A DNA stretch of 64,000 bases from Raffaelea ambrosiae (Eukaryota; Ascomycota; Sordariomycetes; Ophiostomatales; Ophiostomataceae), in the NCBI GenBank assembly GCA_002778195.1, contig PCDI01000007.1, positions 977,127 to 1,041,126 on the forward strand, read 5' to 3'. Position numbers and translations under genes: made by a program. Positions 53,246-64,000 of the stretch are shown piece after piece. Below the pieces are notes generated by a model, which made no database searches, was not told the origin of the DNA, and saw nothing but the letters and a program-made list of their open reading frames with translations. The number at the start of each line of letters is the position of its first letter. Position 1 is the first letter of the stretch.

Positions 53246-55905
53246 ATGACGCCGCCTGGTGAACCCACCACCGGCCTCACCAGTTCGCGCGGGTGGCGGC
53301 GACCACACCATGCCTGTCTCACCTGCCGGTGCGTTCGGAGAGGCTTCCGAGAGGCGGTGATGCTGATCGAGAGTGCCGACGGTTCGGCGAGCTGGGAATC
53401 CACACTAACTTGGCCGCTCGGCTTGCACAGACGAAAGAAGACACGCTGTCCCGGAGAGAAGCCGGCCTGTTCGAGCTGCGTCCGGCTGAAGCAATCGTGT
53501 TCCTACCCGCCGCCCATCCGACCTTCCCAGAGCGGTCCCTCAGTACGTTGATCCGCGAAGACGATCCCCTCCCCACCCCTCCCCCCCGGTCCACAAAGGC
53601 TCATGCATTTTGACAGTTTGTTAGGAGGAAAGATTGGCACACTTGGAGGAGAAATTGGAGTTCCTGCTGAGTGGAAGCTTGTACAACCCCCCCCCCCCTC
53701 TTCGAAGAAAAGAAGAACCGTGGGCATGCACATCCCTGGCATGCATCTTGACACAGTTCTGACGCCCCGTAGGTCGAGCGAGGCACTGCGCCAGCAACAG
53801 GAACAGCAGCAGGCTCTGCAGCCGTCTCGGCAGCAACAACAGCGCCAGGCCAGCCAGGCAAGCCAGGCAAACCAGGCAAACCAGCGCGGCACACGGCCAG
53901 ACTCCGTATTCGAAGAAGGCACAGATACTTCCGAAACGTCCTTCAATGACAACCTGGCTTTGCGGCCGAGCCCGGCCGAGTTGTCCAGGGGGATCGCGCT
54001 CTACTTTGAGCACTGCCACCGGCAGCCCGTCTTTCTGTTTGAGCCCGAAGACGTGAGCGACTACGGGTCGCTCCAGGACGAGCTGGCGTGCAGCATTCTG
54101 GCCCTGACCCTGTGCTTCTCCGAGAACCGCGAGCAGGCCCCGCTGTATGGCAACATTGCCAAGAGCCTGATCATGCTGCGCATTGCCAACGGCACCGTGG
54201 ACCTGCCCACGCTCGAGAGCCTGTGTCTGCTGTCGTACTCTGGATTCAATGGTGGGTGGTGCCGTTCTGCTGTGAAGAAGCGCGCGTGGTGCTGGTGTGG
54301 ATCCTTTTGTCGCTAACCCAGGACTGTTCGGCAGACGGAAACGTGCATCTCGGCCAGTTCTACCTGGGGATGGCGCTCCAGCTCTGCCGCTCGGCCATGC
54401 TGGACATCGAGCTCGTTTACGCCGACGACCCGCTGGCCGAGCGGAAGAAGCGGCTGTTCTGGAGCCTGCAGATGCTGGAGCAGTACTACGGCCGGCAAGA
54501 GGGCCTGCTGAGCGTGCCGGCACCGCCGTGGCGGCCGCTGTACTCGACGAGCCGGGGGCACCACGTCGACGCCCCCCACCCGCGGGCGCCGAGCCTGCCC
54601 CGCGACAGCCTGGGCTGCACGCGCATGGACGAGCCGGGCATCTGGAACACGACGATCCACCTGGGCAGCATCTGGAACCGGGTGCGCCAGTACGTGTCCG
54701 AGTGCGCGCGCAACCGCGCGCTCGAGGAGCCGTGGCGCCACGACTCGACGTACGCCAAGGTGGTGGCCGACTTCCTCGAGACGGAGAACCGCATCCCGCT
54801 GTGCCACCGCTACGACACGGTCAAGTTCTACGAGCGCAAGGTCGAGGAGCTCCGCACCCACCGCGACTACTGGAAGCCGTGGGTCAAGGAGCAGTTCACG
54901 TACCACGTGATCCCCATGGTGCTCAACCACCCCTTCCTCTACATTGTCGGCGCCCAGCACAACCCGAACCTGGCCATTCCCAACACCTTTTGGCGCCGCT
55001 CGTCCGAGCTGGCCCTGCTGCACTCGACCTGGATCGTGCGCATGATCGACATGGTCGTCGACAAGCAGCTGCCGCTGACCGACCCCTTCTTCGGCCACGT
55101 CGCCGCCATTGCCGCCACCGTGCACCTCTACTACTGCTGCGCGGCCAACGTCCGCCTCAAGCACAAGTCCAACACCGACTTTGCCAAGTGCCGCCGCTTC
55201 CTCAAGAGCTTCATCCCCACCTCCGCCGCCTGCCGCCACCTCGACCGCAACCTCAACAAGATGACCCGCATCGCCGCCGGCTCCGAGAGCACCGACATTG
55301 AAGACTGGATGCCCTCCAAGATCTATCTCAGCGTGCCCCTCATGTGGAAGATTTTGCAGTTCAACGCCGTCGTCGACTCCCAGGAGATGCCCGCCCACGG
55401 CATTCTCGATCCGGCGTCGCTCATGCCGCGCCTCGGTGCCGCTGCCGGCTCCGCCCACCAGGACCGCGGCCACGACCACGACAACAACAACAACAACGAC
55501 GACGACGACGAGGCCAGCGAGAACCTGACCCTCGAGATCGTCGTCGCCACGTCGCCCGAGATCACCATCAACACGGCCGACGGCGGCCAGGAGGCCCCGA
55601 CGGCGTCGTACCGCGATCCGTCGCGGGCGTCGGGTTCCACGGGTCCCGCGGGTCCCGCAGGTCCCGCGGGTCACACGGGGCACTCGGATCCGTCGTCGGC
55701 GCACGACACGGTGGTCAGCGACGAGGTGTTGGTGGAGGACAGCCTGACGCTGTGCACGACGCCGTGGCTGTACGCGGACTCGTCGCAGTTTGTCAACATG
55801 GGCGACATGGGCTACGGCGGCTCGCACGCGGCCGTCAGCGAGGCGAGGGGCAACGCCTGGTGGGAGGGCGAGCAGTTTAGCAACATTATGTTTAATCACT
55901 TTTAG
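53246..55905 (+). CDS. Zn2Cys6 transcription factor
   Basis: Exons 53246-53328, 53431-53542, 53625-53680, 53773-54251 and 54335-55905; phases close, about 766 aa. The zinc cluster is split by the first intron: ACLTCRRRKKTRC then PGEKPACSSCVRLKQSC, spacing CX2CX6CX6CX2CX6C. The 56-base third exon encodes a coiled-coil linker (EERLAHLEEKLEFLLSG) that would be missed by simple frame reading. A Gln-rich stretch (about 53785-53880) precedes the fungal_trans domain (DGNVHLGQFYLGMALQLCRSAM). The C-terminus has His/Asp/Asn-rich and Gly-Pro-Ala repeats (55625-55680). It lies between the sarcosine-oxidase-like and Rieske genes and is the best candidate local regulator of the demethylation genes. Confidence 0.92.
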
Positions 55906-58563
55906 AATACGTCACGGGATTTTGGTGAGACTGTGTTTTTTCGGAAGCCTCTTTGTATTTTCTTTTGTTTCCCTTTTTTTTTCCCTTCTTTCGTTCTGGG
56001 CTCCTTTTCACTTTTGTCTTATTGCAGTTTCCCATTTCCTCTTTTTTTTTTCTCTTTTCCTGTTTTTTTCTCTCTTTTCCTCTTTTTTTCCTTTATTTTT
56101 TTTTTCCACTTCTCTCTCCTCTGTTCACTGTTCTCTGGTCCCTGTTGGTCTTTGTTACGGTCTACTGTCGCTCATAAAAAGAACGTTTTGATCTTGTGCA
56201 CTTTTTTGCGTCCTCACATAGAATGGCTATTTGCTAATAGAATCGCCGCTGGTTGGTGGCTTACGGTCTGGCCGGCCCAACTCTTTCTCCTACTAAGACG
56301 TAGCGTCAACTCGAGGCATCACGAGTCGTCATGCACTCCGAGCCACATCGTGATCCATGTTGGTCGACCGTCGCGGGTGACCCAGGGCCTGCCCGACCTG
56401 CCCGATCTGGTCATTTGGAGATTGGAGATGGACCAACGACGAGTCATCGAATCGTTCCCATTTGGGGAACCCGCTCGCACGTTGCTGTGGGGGGAGTGCT
56501 GAGAGATGAACGCGGGGGTTGCAAAGAGGCAAGTCTAGACCATAAGCTAGACCGTGCGCTAGACATGATGCATCCGATACCGCTGCTACGCGACCTCGGG
56601 AAACATCTGTCCTGACCCTAGTCCCCAAAAGAGTCTCCAAGCTGACGCCGGCGGTCTTGTCCCGATCAGTTGACCGGTCCCGACGTCTTTGGGCGCCAAT
56701 GCGAGACCCAACCGGGAAGCAGACCCCCCAGCCTTGTAGAGGCCGGAAGCGGCAATTTGGGACGGATTCACAATACAGCGTCGGTGGTCTCTCCGTGCTT
56801 TGTCTCTGGATGTTGTTCTTGCCCGGTGGGCTTCTATTTCCATGCACCCATCTACAGTTTGCGAAAATGACACGGGGTATACTACGGAGCGTCGCAGTCC
56901 AGGCAAATGTGACACTTATCGCCACTGCACAGTGCCCGCTCTCTTGCATTCTCTTGCCGAGTCACGAATGCCAAACATCTCGGCTCGTGCGTGTCATATA
57001 TCTCCCTGCGCCGGTCTGGCGTCGACGACTTTGTTCAGGTTGCCGCTTCTTGCCGACGGACCGGTGGTCTGATCTTGTGTGTCACGCATCTAGCATCCTC
57101 TGGGAGAGGGCCATTCTATCATCCAGGAGAATCGACTCCAACGACCATCAACAAACGAATCCGTAGCTTCGAGCCATGCCGTGCCCCCTCTGTGCGAATT
57201 TACCCCGTTTTCCCTGTTATCGTATGCATCGTGAAACCACTCCTGCCACCTGCCAACTGCCTGTAGCAGCTGACTCCGAACCCGCCGTTTTCGCTGTTCC
57301 GTCTCGCCCGCTGTCTCGTAATCGCATACAAGCCGCCGAGCAACCAGTCATCCGGCCTCTGTTGTGTTGCTGGGCTAGTTGGATATCTCATCCCTCTCGT
57401 TTTCTCGTTTTTTCAACCAAGGAGCGACTAGGGAGCGACTAGGAAGCGACCAGCAAGCGATAGGCTCTGTGATGCAATAAAGTGCAAACCACACACGGCC
57501 ACACACGGCCACATTCGCTGTTGTATCATCACCGATCATGTGAGCGCTGTTTGGAGAAATTCCTACCGTTCATTTTGTGTCCCCTGCTTGAGTCCTGGTG
57601 TGTTTGTTCCGTCCTTTTTTTTTCTTTTTTTAGGTTTTCTGACTGCTTGCCCGCTTTCTTGCTTCTTCGCGAGTCCAAGACAAGAAAGTCCAGACCTGCT
57701 CTCTTGTGATCTGTTTTGCAATCCTAGAGTTGCCGTCGACAACGCATTGGCGATGGATGGCACAGATTCGGTCGGCCACCGGAACGTGTTGTGTTACATT
57801 GCATTTCGTGATGGAAACTCGAATACGTGTCCCAAAGTCACCTCTCCTGGACGGACGGCGTTTGCAAGCGCCCATACGGGGCGGACCTATTTGCATCCGT
57901 TTCGATATATGTGTGTGTGGGGGGGGAGGGATAAAAGGGTGACAAAATAAGGGGGGTAGGGTCTATCTGGACCATTACCATTTGGGACTTTCGTTGTCCG
58001 CTTCAGGAGCAAACATAGCTTCCAGCCCATCTCGATGCCGGGAAGCTCCGTTATCAACACGACAGGCGCTGCGTAGCAGCCGCTTCGAATGCAGCACTCG
58101 TCTCTGTTGTAGGGCGACTGATGCCGAAACGGCCTCGTGAGACAATGATGCCCGATCACGTGATCGGCACTTACACCGGAGGCTGGGGTCGAGGTCCCGA
58201 CGTGTGATCTGTTTAGACTACTCCATACTGTGTCCTAATCTCTTGGCCATCAGATAGCAAAGTCTTGCCGTATGGGGGTTCTGACTGAAGGCCAGGTAAA
58301 CAACTATTTAGAAGACATGTTGGTCCAGAACTGGTCCAGGACTGGGAATATGGAAACGGGCAACTGGGCAGATAATCAGTTCAGAGAGCATCTTCTCGCT
58401 TGTCATCTCATAACCAAAAGGCACAATATAACCTCATTTTGCGCATTCTGCACCGTTCAATCGTCGTTCTGCATCCATTGGCATCCAGTTTGCATTGAAG
58501 TCCCATATACCTACACTCCTATCCCTGAGAGTCTCGCATTAGATACACACATCTCTTTCCACA
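55906..58563. other. Long intergenic region, no gene seen
   Basis: About 2.66 kb. The first 250 bases are T/C-rich. The remainder has mixed composition, and the frames in it are short, without domain motifs, start context or plausible splicing that I could find. The 16-base palindrome at 58153 lies about 400 bases before the Rieske start. A G8 tract is near 57921. Confidence 0.5.
58153..58168. promoter_or_regulatory. CGATCACGTGATCGGC palindromic site (copy 2)
   Basis: Identical to the site at 50099-50114. It sits about 396 bases before the Rieske oxygenase start. Both copies are close to a TTACA(C/T)CGG element (TTACATCGGC at about 50051, TTACACCGGA at about 58171). Confidence 0.7.
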
Positions 58564-59891
58564 ATGGCACAACTGCTCAAGGGCTACTTTGGTCTGGGCT
58601 CTGCCCCCGCTGCCGACACCAAGAGCCCCGTGCGGGCCTTGCCTGCGTCTTGGTATACGTCCCAGGAAATGTACGAGCTGGAGAAGCGCGCCATCTTCTC
58701 CAAGAAGTGGCTTCTCACAACACACAAGGCCCGCGTGCCCAACAAGGGCGACTGGATCAAGGCCGAGGTGGCCGGCTTCGACTTTATCATCTGCAAGGAC
58801 CGCACGGGCTCCATCAATGCCTTCCACAACATCTGTCGCCACAGAGCCTTCCCAGTGCTGCCGCCCGAGAAGGGTGAGCAGGGCAACGCGAAGATCTTTG
58901 CCTGCAAGTACCACGGCTGGTCGTACGGCCTCAACGGCAATCTGGCCAAGGCACCGGGCTACCAGGACCTCGACGGCTTTGACAAGACCAAGAACGGCCT
59001 GCTTCCCATCCACGTGCACGTGGACAAGCGTGGTTTCATCTGGGTGAACATGGACGGCGCGGAAAAGAAGCCCGCAGTTGCCTGGTCGGATGATTTTGAC
59101 ACGCTCGACGAGCACGAGCGCTTCTCGTACTACAACTTTGACGACTACAACTTCGACCATGTCTGGGAGATGGAGGGCGAGTACAACTGGAAAATCCTGG
59201 CTGACAACTACAACGAGTGCTACCACTGCAAGACGTCGCACCCGGACATTCCCACCGTGGCCGATCTCAACTCCTACTACGTCGAGACCAAGAACGCCTA
59301 CGTCAACCACTTTGGCAGCCCGACGCCGGAGCAGATCGCCAACGGCTTCCGCGTGGCAGCCACGTACTATTTCCCCAATGCCTCGACCAATATCTCGTCA
59401 GTCTCTTTTTTCCTCTCTCTCTCTCTCTCTCTTGATTTCAGTCATACTAACTGGCCAGTCCCCACTTCATCATGATCCAGCGCTTCCTTCCCCATGGCCC
59501 TGGCCGGTCCACGATGCGCTACGAGTTCTTCCGCAACAAGAACTCGACCGACGAAGAATTCACGCTCGTCAGCGATATGTACAAGCGCATCATGTCCGAA
59601 GACAAGTATCTCTGCCTCAACGCCCAGAAAAACATCAATGCCGGCGTCTTTGTCAACGGCGAACTCCACCCCAAGATGGAACAGGGTCCTCTCTTCTTCC
59701 AGCAAAAGGTACGCGAGGCCCTGACCGACCACCACGCCAAGGAGATTGCCGCGGGAGCAGAGATCTGGCCGGCGCGCCAGGAGGTGCCCAAGACCAAGAC
59801 CGACGCGAACGTCGAGAAGGACCAGGTGTTCTGCACGGCCGTGGATTGCTGCCGCAACCAGCAGACACAGAAGGAGCTGCTTGCTTTTTGA
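58564..59891 (+). CDS. Rieske oxygenase, choline monooxygenase / betaine demethylase type
   Basis: Exons 58564-59396 and 59459-59891; 62-base intron with a CT microsatellite; about 421 aa. The Rieske cluster ligands are Cys91-x-His93 (CRHRAFPV) and Cys114-x2-His117 (CKYHGWSYG). The mononuclear iron site is in DNYNECYHCKTSHPD (His221 and His226, with Asn215/Glu218 forming the bridging stretch) and the Asp in SEDKYLC. This is the ring-hydroxylase alpha-subunit group that includes plant choline monooxygenase, bacterial glycine-betaine demethylase and stachydrine/carnitine oxygenases. It needs a reductase partner, which is not in this window. No transit or PTS1 signal is seen, so it is likely cytosolic. 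A shared palindrome links its promoter with the demethylation flavoproteins. Confidence 0.94.
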
Positions 59892-60843
59892 GCCAAAAGG
59901 GCCAAAGGCGGTTGGCCAAAGGGGCTGGCTGGGTATGATGTGATATTCACAATTATGATACGGGTAAAAGATCTGTCCTCTCATAGCGTTGTTTCGCAGT
60001 TTTTTCTATTTTTCTATTCTTCCTATGTCTTTTCCTCCCCTGTTTACTGATGCCTCTTATTTTCTTCTTGTTTTGCTGTTTACCCTTATTATTTTGGAGT
60101 CAGTCTGATTATGGACACCACTTTCATTCACTAGTTACGAGGTTTAATTATATGAGATTGATGATATTATACAAAGTTGGGATATGTGGTAGCTTACTTA
60201 CATGCACTTCCCAAAAGCGTGAGCCAATGGCTTTACACCATGGCCCACCACCCTGCAACCGACCCGGCCTCCATCCCACGCTTGACTCCAATTTTCCTGG
60301 AGACCCAAAACAAGGCCCAATTCGGGATGAGCCAAACGGGTTGGACTGCTCGCCGCTGTGGGGTCGCCGGACTGCTTGGCGTGCTGCATAAGGGATTTTA
60401 AATTTATTCATGGCTGAGATGAAGGCTGCTCCAATTGCGATATATGCTGACTCTATGCAGACCATACACATGTGAGTTTTTGATACTTTACGTAATATTC
60501 TTCCGTATAATTTAAAATAGAATCAAAAATCATTAACGCTGGCAGACTGCAAAGCGAGCAAGCGGGTGACTATTTTTCTGTAACTTGTTTTATTCCTTTC
60601 TGGGCCGAAACTCCGCAAATCACCCTGCAAATTTTAGCAGTAAATGGGGCCTCGCACGCCATATACGGCCGTTGCGCGGCGGTGCCAGCGAGGTTAAATT
60701 CAATTCATTTATTCTTTTAGTTGACGAAGGTCATATCAGCTTTCAACTGTCGAGGTGGAAGACGAAAACGAGGACAAAAAGGAAATGATTTAAGCGCACT
60801 TCACATCTATCGACACAGAAGGCCGTGGCAAAACGCATTCGGT
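59892..60843. other. AT-richer intergenic region, no gene seen
   Basis: About 950 bases after the Rieske gene. Base composition shifts to AT-rich from about 59980 on. No coding signal is supported. Confidence 0.5.
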
Positions 60844-61534
60844 GCTCATGTGAAGGAGACAATCCCACGAGAGCTGATGGAGGGCATCTGCCTCTGTGGA
60901 AAGAGCCAGGACAGTACGGTCAAGCTGTTCACAGATGTCATGATATTCGACCGCGCCCTGGCAGCCACTTCTTCAATTCCCTTCGAAACTCCGGATAATT
61001 ACTTCTACTGGGTGCTTTTGTTCCATTCGGACAACATCGGGGGCGACACCCAAGCGGATGCGACATCACTTGATGCCACCCTAAAGATACGTACTTTGGG
61101 CTGGCACAGATCTCTTTCGTCGCTATTCACAAGTGACACACATCAATATTGGACCATGTCGAACATTTTGCGGATCGTGACTTGTACCTCGCCCGGCCTC
61201 AAGGGCGTGTAGAATCCCATGTCAACGGAAGCAGCTACAAAGCATTCTCCTGCCGTACTCATTGGTGATGCTGCGCACCCCATGCCACTAATTGGCGGAG
61301 TTGAAGCCAACAATGCCTCCCAGGATGCCGCCGACATTTTCTTCGTTCTCCGTCCATCGTTACAGACGACATATACCAGCAGCTCTTGTAGTTGCTTGCG
61401 AAGCACACATGTTTGACCGAGTTGGTACGCTGCCAGACATTGTTACGAAATCGAGTCATTTTTTCGGCATGCGACCATTGGGGGAGCTGAGACGCAAGGC
61501 CGTTACCGAGGCTGGGGTAGAAAAACAGAGGTAG
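60844..61534 (+). pseudogene. Broken FAD-dependent aromatic monooxygenase (PHBH/UbiH type)
   Basis: Pieces of one flavoprotein hydroxylase can be followed in order: a substrate-domain stretch, then the FAD-binding signature AVLIGDAAHPMPLIGG with the ANNASQDAADIF helix, then a C-terminal ACEAHMFDRVGT piece in another frame. A TAG at 61210-61212 interrupts the frame where relatives have tryptophan (TGG), and at least one frameshift separates the signature from the C-terminus. The N-terminal dinucleotide-binding motif is missing. The gene is therefore non-functional. The AT-rich surroundings and the G-to-A type stop would fit repeat-induced point mutation, or ordinary decay. Confidence 0.75.
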
Positions 61535-62005
61535 TTAATACTTGGTTTTGTAGCTGCACTATGTTGCTTCTTTTTTGCTATGTTCTTTCTTTTACCCCTC
61601 CCTCACCGCTCCCTTTTTATCCCGATTTTTCGAGAGAAGATAAAAAGCATGTTTACTACGAATATTCACACATACAAAGACTTGCAATAAAATGTCAGTC
61701 AATGATAAATCAAATAAAAGGCTCATCTAAAAAAAGTTGCCTAGTTCAAATTATTATCAAAGCTAGTGCAAAATACGAATGGTTACAGAAATTTGAAAGA
61801 GTTCCATTCAATAGTAATTAAAGAACTTTACGTTCAATACTTAAGTATAAATATCTGCCCTGTTTAATATCCGTCAAATTAGCTGAGCGAAGCGTGACAG
61901 GATTCGTTACATCAGTAGATTTGGCCCCAGAGAACAAGTGTGAACTCAAGTTTTAATCACAGGGTCCGTCTGTAGCTAAAATAGTTCTTTATGCTGATCC
62001 TCTCT
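61535..62005. other. AT-rich intergenic region
   Basis: About 470 bases, strongly AT-rich compared with the window average. It is the 3' flank of the permease. No gene seen. Confidence 0.5.
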
Positions 62006-64000
62006 TTAAAATCTCAGATAAGACATGAATCTCTTCCCCAGAGACTGAGCATAGTACTCATCAAAATAGGCAATGTCGTCGTCTGTCAGAAACCTCCGGC
62101 CAGTCACCAAGTCGGCGTTCCGCGGGTTGACAAACTTGGTGCGGAAGACGATCTTGTGGCCGAGATAGGCAACAATAAAGAGCGGCACGCCCAGGAACGT
62201 CTCGAAAAAGCTGTACACCGACGCGCCATCGCCGCCGATGGGAAACAGAGACACATAGCCGGTGGTGAAGAGAACAAAAAAGGTCACGACAAAGAGGTAG
62301 ACGGATGTTGCCGGGAAGCCCGGAAGACGGAAGGCGTAGGGCAGATTCCAAGACTGGTCGTTCTGCACCCGGATCGCCTTGTGCATCTGCCAGTTGCTCA
62401 CCGAGATGACCATCCAGGCCAAAAAGTACGTAGTGGAGGCAATGGAGCTGAACCCTGTAGGGGGGGTTAGTGACGTAAAAGGCAGAGAAGGGACAAAAGG
62501 GGAGGGGTTCTCACAAGTGAAGATGACAGCACCGGTGTTGGAGCAGTTTATGTACGTCATGACGGTGGAGAAGAGGCCGGTGAACAGCAGCGACGAGTAC
62601 GGCACACCGCGCTTGTCCACACGGGCAAACCACCGCGGGATCATGCGCATGTCGGACATGGCAATCAGCACGCGCGACGAGATGTACAGCGACTCGCTGC
62701 CAATGGCCACCAGACCGATCAGGATGATCACGTTGAGCATGTCCGGCAGACCCTTGATGCCGGCGTCCTGCATGGCAATGACAAAGGGCGAGGCGGCGAC
62801 GGTGCTGGTGTTGAGCAGGCGGTCCTCGTTGTAGGGGACCAGCAGGCCAATGAAAATGGTGGACAGCACGTAAAACAGCACGATGCGGGCGAACAGGTTG
62901 GTGCAGGCCCGGGGCATGTCCCAGCGGGGCCGGCGGGCCTCGCCGGCCGTGATGCCCATGATCTCCTGGCCGCCGGTGGCCCAGGCGGCCAGGGCAAACG
63001 TCTGGCAGACGCCCTTGAAGCCATTGGGGAACACCTTGAGGTCGCGGTAGTTGATCGAGTGGTAGGTGGAGCCCGTGGGACCGGCCCCGGCCAGCATGCA
63101 GATGCAGGTGATGAGGATGATGACCATGGCGGTGACCTTGAGGGCGGCCGTGTAAAACTCAAACTCGGCAAAGAACTGGGTGGGCAGGGCATGGATAATA
63201 AAAACCAAAAAGAGGTAGATGGTCATGCAAGCAGGCGTGGGCAGTGCCTCGGTCCAGTATCTAAAGAGAGGTTAAAATCGGCAGTCCTGAATTGGCGGTC
63301 CGGATGCATAGATCCAGGGACAAGACGTACGTGAGAATCACGCGAACAATCGCAGCCTCGGCAGCCACCACAGTCATCCATGTGACCCATTCGCAGACGG
63401 CAATGGCAAACCCCAAGGACGGGTCAACAAAGCGAGCAGCATGGTCAATGAAACTGCCCGTGGTCGGGAACAGGCAGACGCTCTCGGTCAAGGTGTTCAT
63501 TACAGCCAGGGCCTAGTGATCCATCGTGAGTTAGCTTGGCTGCACGTGACGAATAGCCATATCTCGAGAGGGTATAGCAAGACGAAATAAAAGAATTATC
63601 AAGAGTGGAACAAAAAGGCTTCAGGAGTGGGATGTACGAACCAAGGAACAGATGAGGGAGTATCCTATCAGCATGCCAGGCGCGCCACCGTAGTGCAGGC
63701 TGAATATCGCATGTTTGTCAGTACGTCATTGGCTTGTTTGGGTGTAAATATCTCTCTGGTAGGATGTATATTTGCAGAATGCCGAGGTGATTGGAGAGAT
63801 GAAACAAAATAGCAAGAGATACCACGTACGCCTACAGAACGAGTCAAAGCGTTGTGTGTTAGCTTCCAGAACAGGCATCCAACAACGAAAATGGGGAGGG
63901 GGGGATTTAGATAACGGGCAAACAAAAAAAAAAGAAAAGAAAACATACCTTGCCCGTGCTTATAAAGATACCGCTACCGATGCAACCACCTGTACGAGCA
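62006..64000 (-). CDS. Amino-acid permease, YAT/APC family (5' end outside window)
   Basis: Readable exons: complement(62006-62454), (62515-63260), (63331-63512), about (63644-63693) and part of an exon near 63950-63990; further exons lie beyond the right edge. The exon near 63960 gives GCIGSGIFISTG, the signature of the amino-acid/polyamine/organocation superfamily; the exon at 63650 gives GGAPGMLIGYSLICSL, and the next LAVMNTLTESVCLFP. Later blocks (TGGQEIMGITAGEARRP, VPYSSLLFTGLF, NWQMHKAIRVQ) are typical of fungal general and specific amino-acid permeases with twelve membrane spans. It would import amino acids at the plasma membrane, possibly methylated ones given the neighbouring genes. 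Confidence 0.9.

Noticed and set aside
54313..55899. Minus-strand open frame of 528 codons
   Set aside because: Antisense shadow of the last exon of the regulator at 53246-55905; Val/Arg-rich and without motifs.
55906..58563. Search for a transposon or extra gene in the 2.7-kb gap
   Set aside because: No transposase motif, terminal repeats or spliceable domain found; open frames are short and compositionally unremarkable.
1..64000. tRNA, rRNA, CRISPR arrays, bacterial-type operon signals
   Set aside because: I found no tRNA B-box context (GGTTCGA with a matching stem), no rRNA-like sequence and no spaced direct repeats; the genes are eukaryotic with introns.

Overview
The window is GC-rich nuclear DNA of a filamentous ascomycete. 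Evidence: genes carry many short introns (about 50-100 bases) with GTANGT-type donors, Zn2Cys6 regulators and fungus-specific transporters are abundant, and intergenic and intronic DNA is full of homopolymer A/T, C and G tracts. A sordariomycete is my best guess from gene content and style; I cannot name the species. There is one 66-base assembly gap (25360-25425). I rebuilt exon models by hand and checked that the reading phases close.

Layout. 1-8 kb: the 3' part of a fungal transcription factor, a UV-damage endonuclease (UVE1 family), a regulator lacking a visible zinc cluster, and a short-chain dehydrogenase. 8-13.5 kb: a possible small membrane/coiled-coil protein and two tandem F-box paralogues of almost equal length. 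14-60 kb: a long run of nitrogen-compound catabolic genes. These are a RidA-amine oxidase fusion, class III aminotransferase, D-amino-acid oxidase, NfsA-like nitroreductase, N-carbamoylsarcosine-amidase-like hydrolase, NCS1 permease, homogentisate-dioxygenase-like protein, a second isochorismatase-fold protein without its nucleophile, a P450, a Dal5-like MFS permease, a class I aminotransferase, an isocitrate-lyase-like protein without the catalytic motif, a dimethylglycine/sarcosine-dehydrogenase-like protein, a sarcosine-oxidase-like protein and a Rieske (choline/betaine type) oxygenase. Three Zn2Cys6 regulators are interspersed. A small IFI6/ISG12-like membrane protein also lies there. 60-64 kb: an AT-rich stretch with a broken flavin monooxygenase gene, then an amino-acid permease that runs off the window.

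How the genes may work together (inference). The Rieske oxygenase, the dimethylglycine-dehydrogenase-like protein and the sarcosine-oxidase-like protein could successively remove N-methyl groups from a betaine-type substrate. The carbamoylsarcosine-amidase-like enzyme could feed sarcosine or a similar amine into the same route. All four flavoproteins that oxidise amines or amino acids end in a tripeptide that fits the peroxisomal signal PTS1 (AKL, SKL, SRL, ARL). One of them carries its own imine-hydrolysing RidA domain. A 16-base palindrome containing CACGTG occurs both between the dimethylglycine-dehydrogenase-like and sarcosine-oxidase-like genes and upstream of the Rieske gene. GATA sites precede several catabolic genes. 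Together this suggests a peroxisome-centred, nitrogen-regulated supercluster for a methylated or aromatic amine whose substrate is not determined by sequence alone.
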